From Burkholderiaceae bacterium (lineage in GTDB: Bacteria; Pseudomonadota; Gammaproteobacteria; Burkholderiales; Burkholderiaceae_E), in NCBI GenBank assembly GCA_016710525.1, contig JADJVQ010000059.1, forward strand, positions 1 through 14,130: DNA of 14,130 nt, read 5' to 3'. This document shows, one piece after another, positions 7,948 through 14,130 of this stretch. A program made the position numbers and the translations under genes. Within the stretch, counting starts at the first letter, position 1; the number at the start of each line of letters is the position of its first letter. The notes under the pieces were generated by a model. It was not told where the DNA came from. It saw nothing but the letters and a program-made list of their open reading frames with translations, and made no database searches.

Positions 7948-8487
7948 TTATTGCAGCGGACGTTCGTACTGCAGATCCATCTGATAACTTCCCTGGAGGA
8001 AACAGATGCGCTTGATGATTTCGGAGATGCCCTGCAGCGACAGCAGGGCGAAGCCCATCGGCACGAGGATCTTGATCGGCCAGCGGATCAGGCCACCGGC
8101 ATTGCTCGACATCTCCTGGTGCACGTAGGAGTCCAGCGCCCAGGGCCACGACATCCAGACCATCAGCAAAGTGGCCGGCAACAGAAAGACGATCATGCCG
8201 AACAGGTCGATCTTGGCTTTGCGCATGCCCGTGGCGCGGCCGTAGAGCACATCGACCCGCACGTGCTCGTTGACCCGCAGCACCATCGAGGTGCCCAGCA
8301 TGACGGTGACCGCGAACAGGTACCACTGCAGTTCGAGCCACGCGTTGGAACTGGAGTCGAACAGGTAGCGAATCGTGGCATTGCCAGCCGAGACCATGCA
8401 CGACACGAAAACGGCCCACACGGCCAGCTCGCCCAGGAAATTGTTCAGCTTGTCGATCGCGTGGGCGAAGGGAAGCAGTCGCTTCAT
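7948..8487 (-). CDS. dctQ: TRAP transporter small permease DctQ (first copy)
   Basis: This is the small membrane subunit of a TRAP transporter: 179 residues, about four membrane helices. They lie near residues 18-38, 53-73, 94-114 and 136-158. Family features seen are SAGNATIRYLFDSSSNAWLE, LQWYLFAVTVMLG, NEHVRVDVLYGR and SSNAGGLIRWPIK, the last matching its paralogue almost letter for letter. The ATG at 8487 is chosen because MKRLLPF...AID aligns with the start of the second copy. No Shine-Dalgarno sequence precedes it (upstream bases are CTCTCCTGTT), which is unusual. It is followed 42 bases later by dctM on the same strand. It diverges from the second dctQM pair. Confidence 0.93.
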   Translation of the reverse strand: MKRLLPFAHAIDKLNNFLGELAVWAVFVSCMVSAGNATIRYLFDSSSNAWLELQWYLFAVTVMLGTSMVLRVNEHVRVDVLYGRATGMRKAKIDLFGMIVFLLPATLLMVWMSWPWALDSYVHQEMSSNAGGLIRWPIKILVPMGFALLSLQGISEIIKRICFLQGSYQMDLQYERPLQ

Positions 8488-8527
8488 AACAGGAGAGCCT
8501 TGGGACAGTCGGGCCGGATCAGAGGTG

Positions 8528-8572
8528 GCGTTAATGTAAGTGTTTTACGTAGCGCAAAGCCCTTAGGGTTAT
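8528..8572 (-). promoter_or_regulatory. AT-richer operator/promoter patch upstream of the first dctQ
   Basis: In otherwise GC-rich DNA this short patch carries an interrupted inverted repeat, GTAA-N5-TTAC inside ATGTAAGTGTTTTACGT (8534-8550). Next to it is the palindromic CCCTTAGGG (8560-8568), which reads CCCTAAGGG on the gene's strand. The latter shares its CCTAAGGG core with the site upstream of the first binding protein (3763-3770). A -10-like TACATT is present, but no clear -35 accompanies it. Likely a regulated promoter for dctQM; the regulator is unknown. Confidence 0.35.
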
Positions 8573-8941
8573 CCCGCTATGCACCGATCAACGACCCGTG
8601 TTGGCGGACTGGTGTTTTTCAGTCGCGGTGGATCCCCGACTTGGCGGATGGGTCGCTGCACATGCCAGTCGAATCCGGAATCGCGGCAGGCTGTCCAAGC
8701 CTCGCCACGATCGACTAGACGTTCATGCCCATGTCGAGTTCTACTGTCGGGTTGCATCCATGGACCAGAGACCGGGCGAACGCCGCATGAGCCATTGCGA
8801 GACGCGGCGAAGAGTCCTTGCTGGCGCGGGCGATGTGGTCTGCGCTGTTGCGCAATCGGGCACGCGACAACCTGGCCGCGGATGAGTACCGCGAGAGCGC
8901 GTCGATGTTCGACGATCGAGCGGCAACCAGCCGCCAATTTC
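8573..8941. other. Intergenic region between the divergent dctQ genes, no convincing gene
   Basis: The dctQ genes are separated by 467 bases (8488-8954). Apart from the patch at 8528-8572, I see no recognisable gene, RNA or transposon remnant. A stretch ending at the TGA 8956-8958 reads as a plausible but unrecognised peptide (LLARAMWSALLRNRARDN near 8820-8875). It overlaps the dctQ start codon but has no good start or ribosome site of its own. The promoter of the second dctQM pair should lie here; no clear -35/-10 pair was found. Confidence 0.4.
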
Positions 8942-8954
8942 GAGGGGACACAAC

Positions 8955-9572
8955 TTGAAGAACTTGTTGGGCATTTGCAAAACCATCGACTGGTTTAGCG
9001 AGAAGATCGGTCGGCTGACCTTGTGGCTTGTACTTGGATCCGTGCTCATCAGCGCTGGCAACGCGATCGTCCGGAAAGCGTTCTCGTCGAGTTCCAACGC
9101 GCTGCTTGAAATCCAGTGGTATCTGTTCGCGGCGGTCTATCTGCTGGGCGCCTCGTACGTATTCCTGCGCAACGAGCACGTGCGCATCGATGCGCTGTCG
9201 CATCGCTGGTCGCGCCGCACCCAGGTCTGGATCGACGTGGTCGGCATCATCGTGTTCATGCTTCCGCTGTGCTGGTGGGTCACGACGGTGTCGTGGCCGA
9301 TTGTCTACAACGCCTATGTCAGCGGCGAGGTGTCCAGTAACGCGGGCGGCCTGATTCGCTGGCCGGTCTATGCGCTGATGCCCCTGGCGTTCGCCCTGCT
9401 TGCGCTGCAGTCTCTGTCCGAATTGATCAAGCGCATCGCCTTCTTGCGCGGACTGGGCCCCGACCCGGCCGAGAGCGTCAAGGAGAAATCTGACGAAGAG
9501 CGACTGGTCGAGGAACTGCGCCAGCAGGCGCTCCAGGATGTCAACACTCAGGCGCATGGAGCCGCACGATGA
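8955..9572 (+). CDS. dctQ: TRAP transporter small permease DctQ (second copy), TTG start
   Basis: This is the small membrane subunit of the second TRAP permease pair, 205 residues. I chose the TTG at 8955 because GAGGGG (8942-8947) stands seven bases before it, and the resulting KNLLGICKTIDWF aligns with the N terminus of the first copy. Conserved stretches are ISAGNAIVRKAFSSSSNALL, EIQWYLFAAVYLLG, NEHVRIDAL and SSNAGGLIRWPVYALMPLAF. Four membrane helices are expected. The C-terminal ~40 residues form a charged extension (ESVKEKSDEERLVEELRQQA) absent from the first copy and possibly helical. Its TGA overlaps the ATG of dctM (ATGA, 9569-9572), so translation is coupled. Confidence 0.93.
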   Translation: MKNLLGICKTIDWFSEKIGRLTLWLVLGSVLISAGNAIVRKAFSSSSNALLEIQWYLFAAVYLLGASYVFLRNEHVRIDALSHRWSRRTQVWIDVVGIIVFMLPLCWWVTTVSWPIVYNAYVSGEVSSNAGGLIRWPVYALMPLAFALLALQSLSELIKRIAFLRGLGPDPAESVKEKSDEERLVEELRQQALQDVNTQAHGAAR

Positions 9573-11371
9573 TCTGGCTCACTCAAAATATCGCCCCCGT
9601 GATGTTCGGATCGCTGGTGGTGTTCCTGCTGACCGGCTTTCCGGTGGCGTTCAGCCTCGCCGCCTGCGGAATGTTCTTCGGTTTCATCGCCATCGAACTC
9701 AACATGATGCCGGTGGCGCTTTTGCAGGCGCTGCCCTTGCGGCTCGTCGGGATCATGCAGAACGACACCCTGCTGGCGATCCCGTTCTTTACCTTCATGG
9801 GCCTGATTCTCGAACGAAGCGGCATGGCCGAAGACCTGCTGGAAACCGTCGGACAAGTCTTCGGCCCGGTTCGCGGCGGCTTGGCGCTGGCGGTGATCAT
9901 CGTGGGGGCGATGCTCGCGGCCACCACCGGCGTGGTCGCCGCCTCGGTCATTTCGATGGGTCTGATCTCGCTGCCGATCATGCTGCGCTACGGCTACAGC
10001 CGTCCGATCGCGACGGGCGCGATCACTGCTTCGGGCACTCTCGCCCAGATCATTCCGCCGTCACTGGTGCTGATCGTGATCGCCGACCAGCTCGGCCGTT
10101 CGGTCGGCGACATGTACCTGGCCGCGTTCATCCCGGGGTTCATGCTGGTCGGCCTGTATTGCGCGTTCATCGCGGTCGTGGCGGTGGTCCGCCCGGCCTT
10201 GGTGCCAGCGTTGCCGCCTGAGGCACGCATCTATCGCGAGCCGAGCGGCGCATCGGGTCACCGGTCGCTGGGCGTCCTGCTGGTGATCTCGATCGCAGCC
10301 GGTGTGATGTTCGGACGTAACTACGGCGAGGTGCTTGCCGCGTTCAGCGGCAAACCGGTCGAGAAGCCGCCGGTCGACGAGATGCTGGTCATGGCCCTGT
10401 CGTTCGGCGTCGTGCTCGCCTTCGTCATCGCGCTGATCTCCAAGCTGCTGCGTCTGAACCTGCTGTCGCGCCTGGCCCAGCAGGTCACCTTCGTGCTGAT
10501 TCCGCCGCTGCTGCTGATATTCCTCGTGCTGGGTACCATCTTCCTGGGCATCGCCACGCCCACCGAGGGCGGCGCGATGGGTGCGGTCGGCGCGCTGGCC
10601 CTGGCCACCGTGCGGCGCAAGCTGAACTGGAGCCTGGCCAAGCAGGCGTTGAACTCCACCGCCAAGCTGTCCAGCTTCGTGATCTTCGTGCTGATCGGCT
10701 CGACCATCTTCAGCTTGACCTTCCAGGGCATCGACGGACCCAAGTGGGTCGAACATCTGTTCGACAAGCTCCCTGGCGGGGCGCTCGGTTTCCTGGTGGT
10801 GGTCAATCTACTGATCTTCGTGCTGGGCTGCTTCCTGGACTTCTTCGAAATCGCGTTCATCCTGCTGCCTCTGCTCGCGCCGGTTGCCGACAAACTGGGC
10901 ATCGACCTCGTGTGGTTCGGCATCATCATCGCGATGAACCTGCAGACGTCGTTCCTGACCCCTCCGTTCGGATTTGCGCTCTTCTACCTGCGCAGCGTGG
11001 CACCCGCCTCCGACTACACCGACCGGGTCACTCGCAAGATCATTCCAAAGGTCACGACCGGCAATATTTATCAGGGGTCAATCGCGTTTGTAATTCTCCA
11101 GCTGATCATGCTGGCGATGGTCATTGCCTTCCCGGCACTGACGCTCAATGCGCTAGGGCCCAAGCAAAAGATCGACATCGACAACGTGAAGATCGAACTG
11201 CTGGACAGCGACTCGGGCGAGGACAAGCCGGGCGACGCCAAAGGGGCACCGGCCACGCCAGAAACGAAGTCGGACACACCGGCCGGTTCATCGCCAGGCG
11301 ATGCGGCCAAACCGGCCGAAGACGATCCGGAAGACCTGATGAAGATGTTCAAGAACGACGCCAAGAAGTAG
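9569..11371 (+). CDS. dctM: TRAP transporter large permease DctM (second copy), with extra membrane segment and charged tail
   Basis: This is the large permease subunit, 600 residues and intact. It matches the first copy through most of its length: FTFMGLILERSGMAEDLLET, GVVAASVISMGLISLPIML, GTLAQIIPPSLVLIVIADQL, LGTIFLGIATPTEGGAMGAV and LQTSFLTPPFGFALFYLRS. Two differences stand out. Between residues 218 and 329 it has about 75 more residues than the first copy, including two hydrophobic stretches (LGVLLVISIAAGVMFG and MLVMALSFGVVLAFVIALIS). These may add two helices and a loop. A short extra piece (SDYTDRVTRKIIPKVTTGN) also follows FYLRS. The last ~70 residues form an acidic, Ala/Pro-rich tail ending FKNDAKK. 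Overlap with dctQ shows one operon; which of the two binding proteins serves it cannot be told. Confidence 0.95.
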   Translation: MIWLTQNIAPVMFGSLVVFLLTGFPVAFSLAACGMFFGFIAIELNMMPVALLQALPLRLVGIMQNDTLLAIPFFTFMGLILERSGMAEDLLETVGQVFGPVRGGLALAVIIVGAMLAATTGVVAASVISMGLISLPIMLRYGYSRPIATGAITASGTLAQIIPPSLVLIVIADQLGRSVGDMYLAAFIPGFMLVGLYCAFIAVVAVVRPALVPALPPEARIYREPSGASGHRSLGVLLVISIAAGVMFGRNYGEVLAAFSGKPVEKPPVDEMLVMALSFGVVLAFVIALISKLLRLNLLSRLAQQVTFVLIPPLLLIFLVLGTIFLGIATPTEGGAMGAVGALALATVRRKLNWSLAKQALNSTAKLSSFVIFVLIGSTIFSLTFQGIDGPKWVEHLFDKLPGGALGFLVVVNLLIFVLGCFLDFFEIAFILLPLLAPVADKLGIDLVWFGIIIAMNLQTSFLTPPFGFALFYLRSVAPASDYTDRVTRKIIPKVTTGNIYQGSIAFVILQLIMLAMVIAFPALTLNALGPKQKIDIDNVKIELLDSDSGEDKPGDAKGAPATPETKSDTPAGSSPGDAAKPAEDDPEDLMKMFKNDAKK

Positions 11372-11382
11372 CGGCGCCCACT

Positions 11383-11417
11383 GCGCGTCTGGCCGGCGAA
11401 ACCCGGGCCAGGCGCGC
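11383..11417. terminator. Hairpin between converging dctM and argC
   Basis: GCGCGTCTGGCC (11383-11394) pairs with GGCCAGGCGCGC (11406-11417): 12 pairs including one T-G wobble, with an 11-base loop. It lies 12 bases after the dctM stop and 24 before the argC stop. No T-tract is present on either side, so termination is probable but not of the classic type. Confidence 0.5.
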
Positions 11418-11441
11418 ACCCGAATGACCCGGCGGTAAGGT

Positions 11442-12362
11442 CTAGATCCCGAACATCAGCCGCAGGTTCTGCACCGCGGCTCCGGAGGCGCCCTTGCCCA
11501 GGTTGTCGAGCCGGGCCACCAGCACCACCTGCCCGCGCGCTTCATTGGCGAACACCCGCAGCTCCATCACGTCGGTCTCGTTCAGGGCTTCGGGTTCGAT
11601 GCGCCCCTCGGGCTCGGCCGGCAAGACCTTCACGCCATCGCGGCCGTCGTAGCGGGCGCGCAGGATGTCGACCAGCTGCGCGGCACCGGGGCGCCCACGG
11701 AGCAGGTCGAGATGCAGAGGCACGGTCACCAGCATGCCCTGGCGGAAGCTGCCCACCGACGGGATGAAGATCGGCCGGCGCGACAGCCCGGAGTATTTCT
11801 GGATCTCGGGCAAGTGCTTGTGCTCGAGGCCCAGCCCATAGAACTCGAACGCCGGCGCCTGGCCGGCCTCGTGGGATTCGATCATCGAGCGCCCGCCACC
11901 GCTGTAGCCGCTGACCGCCGGGATCGACACCGGGTAGTCAGCCGGCAATACACCGGCATCGAGCAGCGGGCGCAGCAGCGCGATCGCGCCGGTGGGATAA
12001 CACCCGGGATTGGTCACCCGCGCCGCGTCGCGAATCGCGGCGTCCTGGCCGGGGGCCATCTCGGCGAATCCGTAGACCCAGCCGGGCGCCACCCGGTGCG
12101 CGCTGCTCGCGTCGAGCAAGCGCGGTGCGTGCTCGCCCATGGCGTCGGCCAACGCAACGGTGTCGCGCGCCGCGTCGTCATGCAGGCACAGCACGACCAG
12201 GTCCACCGCGGCCATCAGTTCGCGCTTGGCGCCGGGATCCTTGCGCATCTCGGCGGCGATCGACACGATCTCCACGCCGGCCATTCCGCTCAGCCGCTCG
12301 CGGATGCCAAGCCCAGTGGTGCCGGCCTCGCCATCGATGAAAACCCTGGTCTTTGATGTCAT
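11442..12362 (-). CDS. argC: N-acetyl-gamma-glutamyl-phosphate reductase, type 2
   Basis: ArgC reduces N-acetylglutamyl-5-phosphate to the semialdehyde with NADPH, the third step of arginine synthesis, in the cytoplasm. It is intact, 306 residues. The ATG at 12362 has GGAG eight to eleven bases upstream on its strand. The N-terminal nucleotide-binding motif is DGEAGTTGLGI (residues 10-20), typical of the short type-2 enzyme. The catalytic Cys is Cys121 in TNPGCYPTG. Further signatures are PAVSGYSGGGR and EHKHLPEI (catalytic His region), and the C-terminal block ARLDNLGKGASGAAVQNLRL is complete. It stands alone here, converging on the TRAP operon and diverging from the acyl-CoA synthetase gene. 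The other arginine gene, argH, lies about 8 kb away on the opposite side of the TRAP cluster. Confidence 0.96.
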   Translation of the reverse strand: MTSKTRVFIDGEAGTTGLGIRERLSGMAGVEIVSIAAEMRKDPGAKRELMAAVDLVVLCLHDDAARDTVALADAMGEHAPRLLDASSAHRVAPGWVYGFAEMAPGQDAAIRDAARVTNPGCYPTGAIALLRPLLDAGVLPADYPVSIPAVSGYSGGGRSMIESHEAGQAPAFEFYGLGLEHKHLPEIQKYSGLSRRPIFIPSVGSFRQGMLVTVPLHLDLLRGRPGAAQLVDILRARYDGRDGVKVLPAEPEGRIEPEALNETDVMELRVFANEARGQVVLVARLDNLGKGASGAAVQNLRLMFGI

Positions 12363-12460
12363 GAAACTCGCTCCGCGATCAGTCCGTCATTCTGCACGGA
12401 AACGGTCCAAGCGCCCATGCGGGTGGCTCGCCGACGGGCCCGGGGCGCGCGGCTCGCCCC

Positions 12461-12466
12461 TAAACT
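12461..12466 (+). promoter_or_regulatory. -10-like box close to the acyl-CoA synthetase start
   Basis: TAAACT lies nine bases before the ATG at 12476, with no Shine-Dalgarno sequence between. This is the same short geometry as at argH, suggesting a leaderless or near-leaderless transcript. No good -35 was found. Weak. Confidence 0.25.
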
Positions 12467-12475
12467 GTTGCGACC

Positions 12476-13899
12476 ATGCCAGCAAACGCCACCCTGTCGC
12501 AGGTCCTGCCCTTCGAGGGCCAGGACATCCGGACCCTGATCGACGCGCAGGCGCGCGCCCGGGCGGACCACCCCTTCATCCTTTGGGAACCCTTCGAGGG
12601 CGCGCCCAGGTCATGGACCTACCGCGCCTTTGCCGAGCGCCTGTACCGGTTCGCCGCCGGCCTGCACGAGCGCGGCATCCGCCCGGGCGAGTTCGTGCTC
12701 GTGCACCTGGACAATTGCCCGGAGTCCATCATTGCGTGGCTGGGCTGCGCGGTGGCCGGCGCGATCGCGGTCACCACCAACGCGCGATCCAGCCCTGACG
12801 AACTGGCCTATTTCGCCCAGCACAGCGGCGCGGTCGCCGGCATCACGCAACCGCGCTTTGCCGCGATGGTTGCGCAGAGACGTCCACAGGTTACGCTGGC
12901 TGGCGATCACCGACACCGACAACGGCGAGGCGGCACCAACCGGCGCACCCTCCCCGGATCAGCGCTTCGACCTGATCGATGCCGACCCGTCCCTGCTGCC
13001 GCCTCGCCCCCACGATCCACGGGCTCGGTTCTCGGTGCAATACACCTCGGGCACCACATCGCGGCCCAAAGGCGTGGTCTGGACGCACGCCAACGCGCTG
13101 TGGGGCGCACGGGTCAATGCGGCGCACCAGGACCTCCAGCCCCACCGACACCCACATGGTCGTGCTGCCGCTGTTCCACCAATGCCAGGCCTACTCGATC
13201 CTGGCCCGCTGTGGGCCGGTGGCAGCGCGGTCGTGCAGCTCGCGGTTCTCCGGCCGAGCCTTCCACCGGCCGGTGTCGCTGCGCCATCGCTGCACACAGC
13301 TGTCCGTAATCCCGTTCTGCATCCGGGCCTGATGACTCAGGTATGGGCGCACCACTACCGGCTGTGGGGCGCCGGGGTGTGTTCGCCGCCCACCGATGAG
13401 CGCTTCAAGGTCAAGACCATCGGCTGGTGGGGGCATGACTGAAACCATCAAATATTTGAACAACCCGCAGGCGACCGCCGACTCGTTCACCGCCGAAGGC
13501 TTGTTCATGACCGGTGACCGGGTCAGGCGCCTGCCCGACGGATCGCTGGCATTCTCGGACCGCTCCAAAGACATGCTCAAGGTGGGCGGCGAAAACGTCG
13601 CCGCCTCCGAGATCGAGGCCGTGATCATCACCGTGCCGGGTGTGCGGGAAGTGGCCGTCGTGGCCAAGCGCGACCCGATGTACGACGAGGTGCCGGTGGC
13701 CTTCGTGCTGCACGACCCGGATGCGCCGGGCGCTGGCGATCGGGACGGGCTGGCCGAGCGCATCCAGGCCGTGTGCACCGAACGCTTGTCGGGCTTCAAG
13801 CGGCCACGCGAGATCCGGGTAGTCGACTCGCTCGCGCTCCACCCTCGAGAAGGTCGCCAAGGCCGAACTGCGGCGCCTGCTCGAACTGAGAAGGTGTGA
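12476..13899 (+). pseudogene. Class I acyl-CoA synthetase (AMP-binding; crotonobetaine/carnitine-CoA ligase-like), broken by frameshifts and a deletion
   Basis: The family activates a carboxylate with ATP and joins it to CoA. The N-terminal domain reads cleanly from ATG 12476 (WTYRAFAERLYRFAAGLHER, LVHLDNCPESIIAWLGCAVA). The frame then changes near 12880, 13140, 13200, 13255 and 13330. The pieces include the P-loop YTSGTTSRPKGVVWTHAN (13036-13090), LPLFHQCQAYSIL, VSLRHRCTQLSVIPFC and FKVKTIGWWG. At 13432-13455 GMTETI runs directly into KYLNNPQATADSF. About 50 residues that normally lie between, including the block before the second domain, are absent. The C-terminal domain keeps FMTGDRV and SDRSKDMLKVGGENVAASEIE-like motifs, and, after another shift near 13835, TLEKVAKAELRRLLEL. 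The exact substrate is unknown. I cannot tell sequencing error from true decay, though the deletion argues for more than base-call noise. Confidence 0.82.
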
Positions 13900-13908
13900 G
13901 CGGGCGGC

Positions 13909-14130
13909 TCAACGCTGCGTGGTGGCCACGTCGGTGCAAGCAGCAGCGAAGCGACCTGGCCTGGGCCGACCGATTCGCCCAAGGTGGGATGCGGATGAAT
14001 CGTGCGGCCGATATCCACCGCATCGGCGCCCATCTCGATGGCCAGCGCCACCTCCGAGATCAAGTCACCGGCGTGCGTGCCGACGATGCCGCCCCCGACG
14101 ATCCGCCCAGTCTGTTCGTCGAACAGCAGC
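13909..14130 (-). CDS. lpdA: Dihydrolipoamide dehydrogenase, C-terminal end (partial, frameshifted as read)
   Basis: This is the E3 flavoprotein that reoxidises dihydrolipoamide in 2-oxo-acid dehydrogenase complexes. Only the last ~70 residues are here; the gene enters from the right edge. Seen: LLFDEQTGRIVGGGIVGTHA and EVALAIEMGADAVDIG, then the hallmark TIHPHPTLGESVG with the active-site His-Pro of the dimerisation domain. After ESVG the frame slips (around 13945-13975). CTDVATTQR in another frame ends at the TGA 13911-13909, which matches the usual family ending. It converges on the acyl-CoA synthetase gene with nine bases between. The E3 call is sure; the particular complex is not visible. 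Confidence 0.88.

Noticed and set aside
6235..8718. Very long plus-strand open frame of 827 codons opposite dctM and dctQ
   Set aside because: Its translation is dominated by His, Arg, Asp and Gln repeats with no domain, and it is exactly antisense to two clear membrane-protein genes. Codon bias in GC-rich DNA explains it.
8820..8958. Small gene ending at the dctQ start codon
   Set aside because: The peptide is plausible but has no clear ribosome site, resembles no family I know, and lies in a promoter region. I left it as a remark on the gap.

Overview
The window looks like a high-GC betaproteobacterial chromosome segment, probably Burkholderiales. Three things point there: the gene order argH / algZ-algR-hemC, a type-2 ArgC, and Tat-exported TRAP solute-binding proteins of the TakP / mannitol-chloroaromatic class. 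No rRNA, tRNA, CRISPR array, insertion sequence or phage gene was seen.

Left arm (1-3701): the 5' part of hemC (porphobilinogen deaminase), an AlgR-like LytTR response regulator and an AlgZ/FimS-like membrane histidine kinase are all on the minus strand, stacked closely or overlapping. They diverge from argH (argininosuccinate lyase) on the plus strand. This order is known from Pseudomonas and many betaproteobacteria. The first ~2.45 kb as read is full of small frameshifts; argH is clean from about 2450 on.

Centre (3702-11440): two TRAP transporters' worth of parts. Two tandem TakP-like periplasmic binding proteins (+) converge on a dctM-dctQ permease pair (-) across a strong bidirectional terminator. 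A second dctQ-dctM pair (+) diverges from the first across a ~470 bp gap. Both dctM genes have long charged C-terminal tails. The second also carries about 75 extra residues with two likely membrane helices. The first binding protein lacks 18 conserved residues around the ligand-binding cleft and has lost its in-frame stop. The second has a one-base G-tract insertion near its 3' end.

Right arm (11442-14130): argC (-) is intact and diverges from a class I acyl-CoA synthetase gene (+) that is broken by several frameshifts and an internal deletion. That gene converges on the 3' end of a dihydrolipoamide dehydrogenase gene (-).

The physiology suggested is high-affinity, ion-driven uptake of small carboxylates (2-oxo acids, hydroxy acids or aromatic acids), embedded among arginine and haem biosynthesis genes. 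Frameshifts concentrate toward both ends of the window, while about 5 kb of permease genes plus argC are clean. That pattern suggests poor base quality at the ends of a contig rather than biological decay. I see no clearly new defence or mobile system. The most unusual items are the duplicated TRAP locus, the permease insertion and tails, and the binding-protein deletion.
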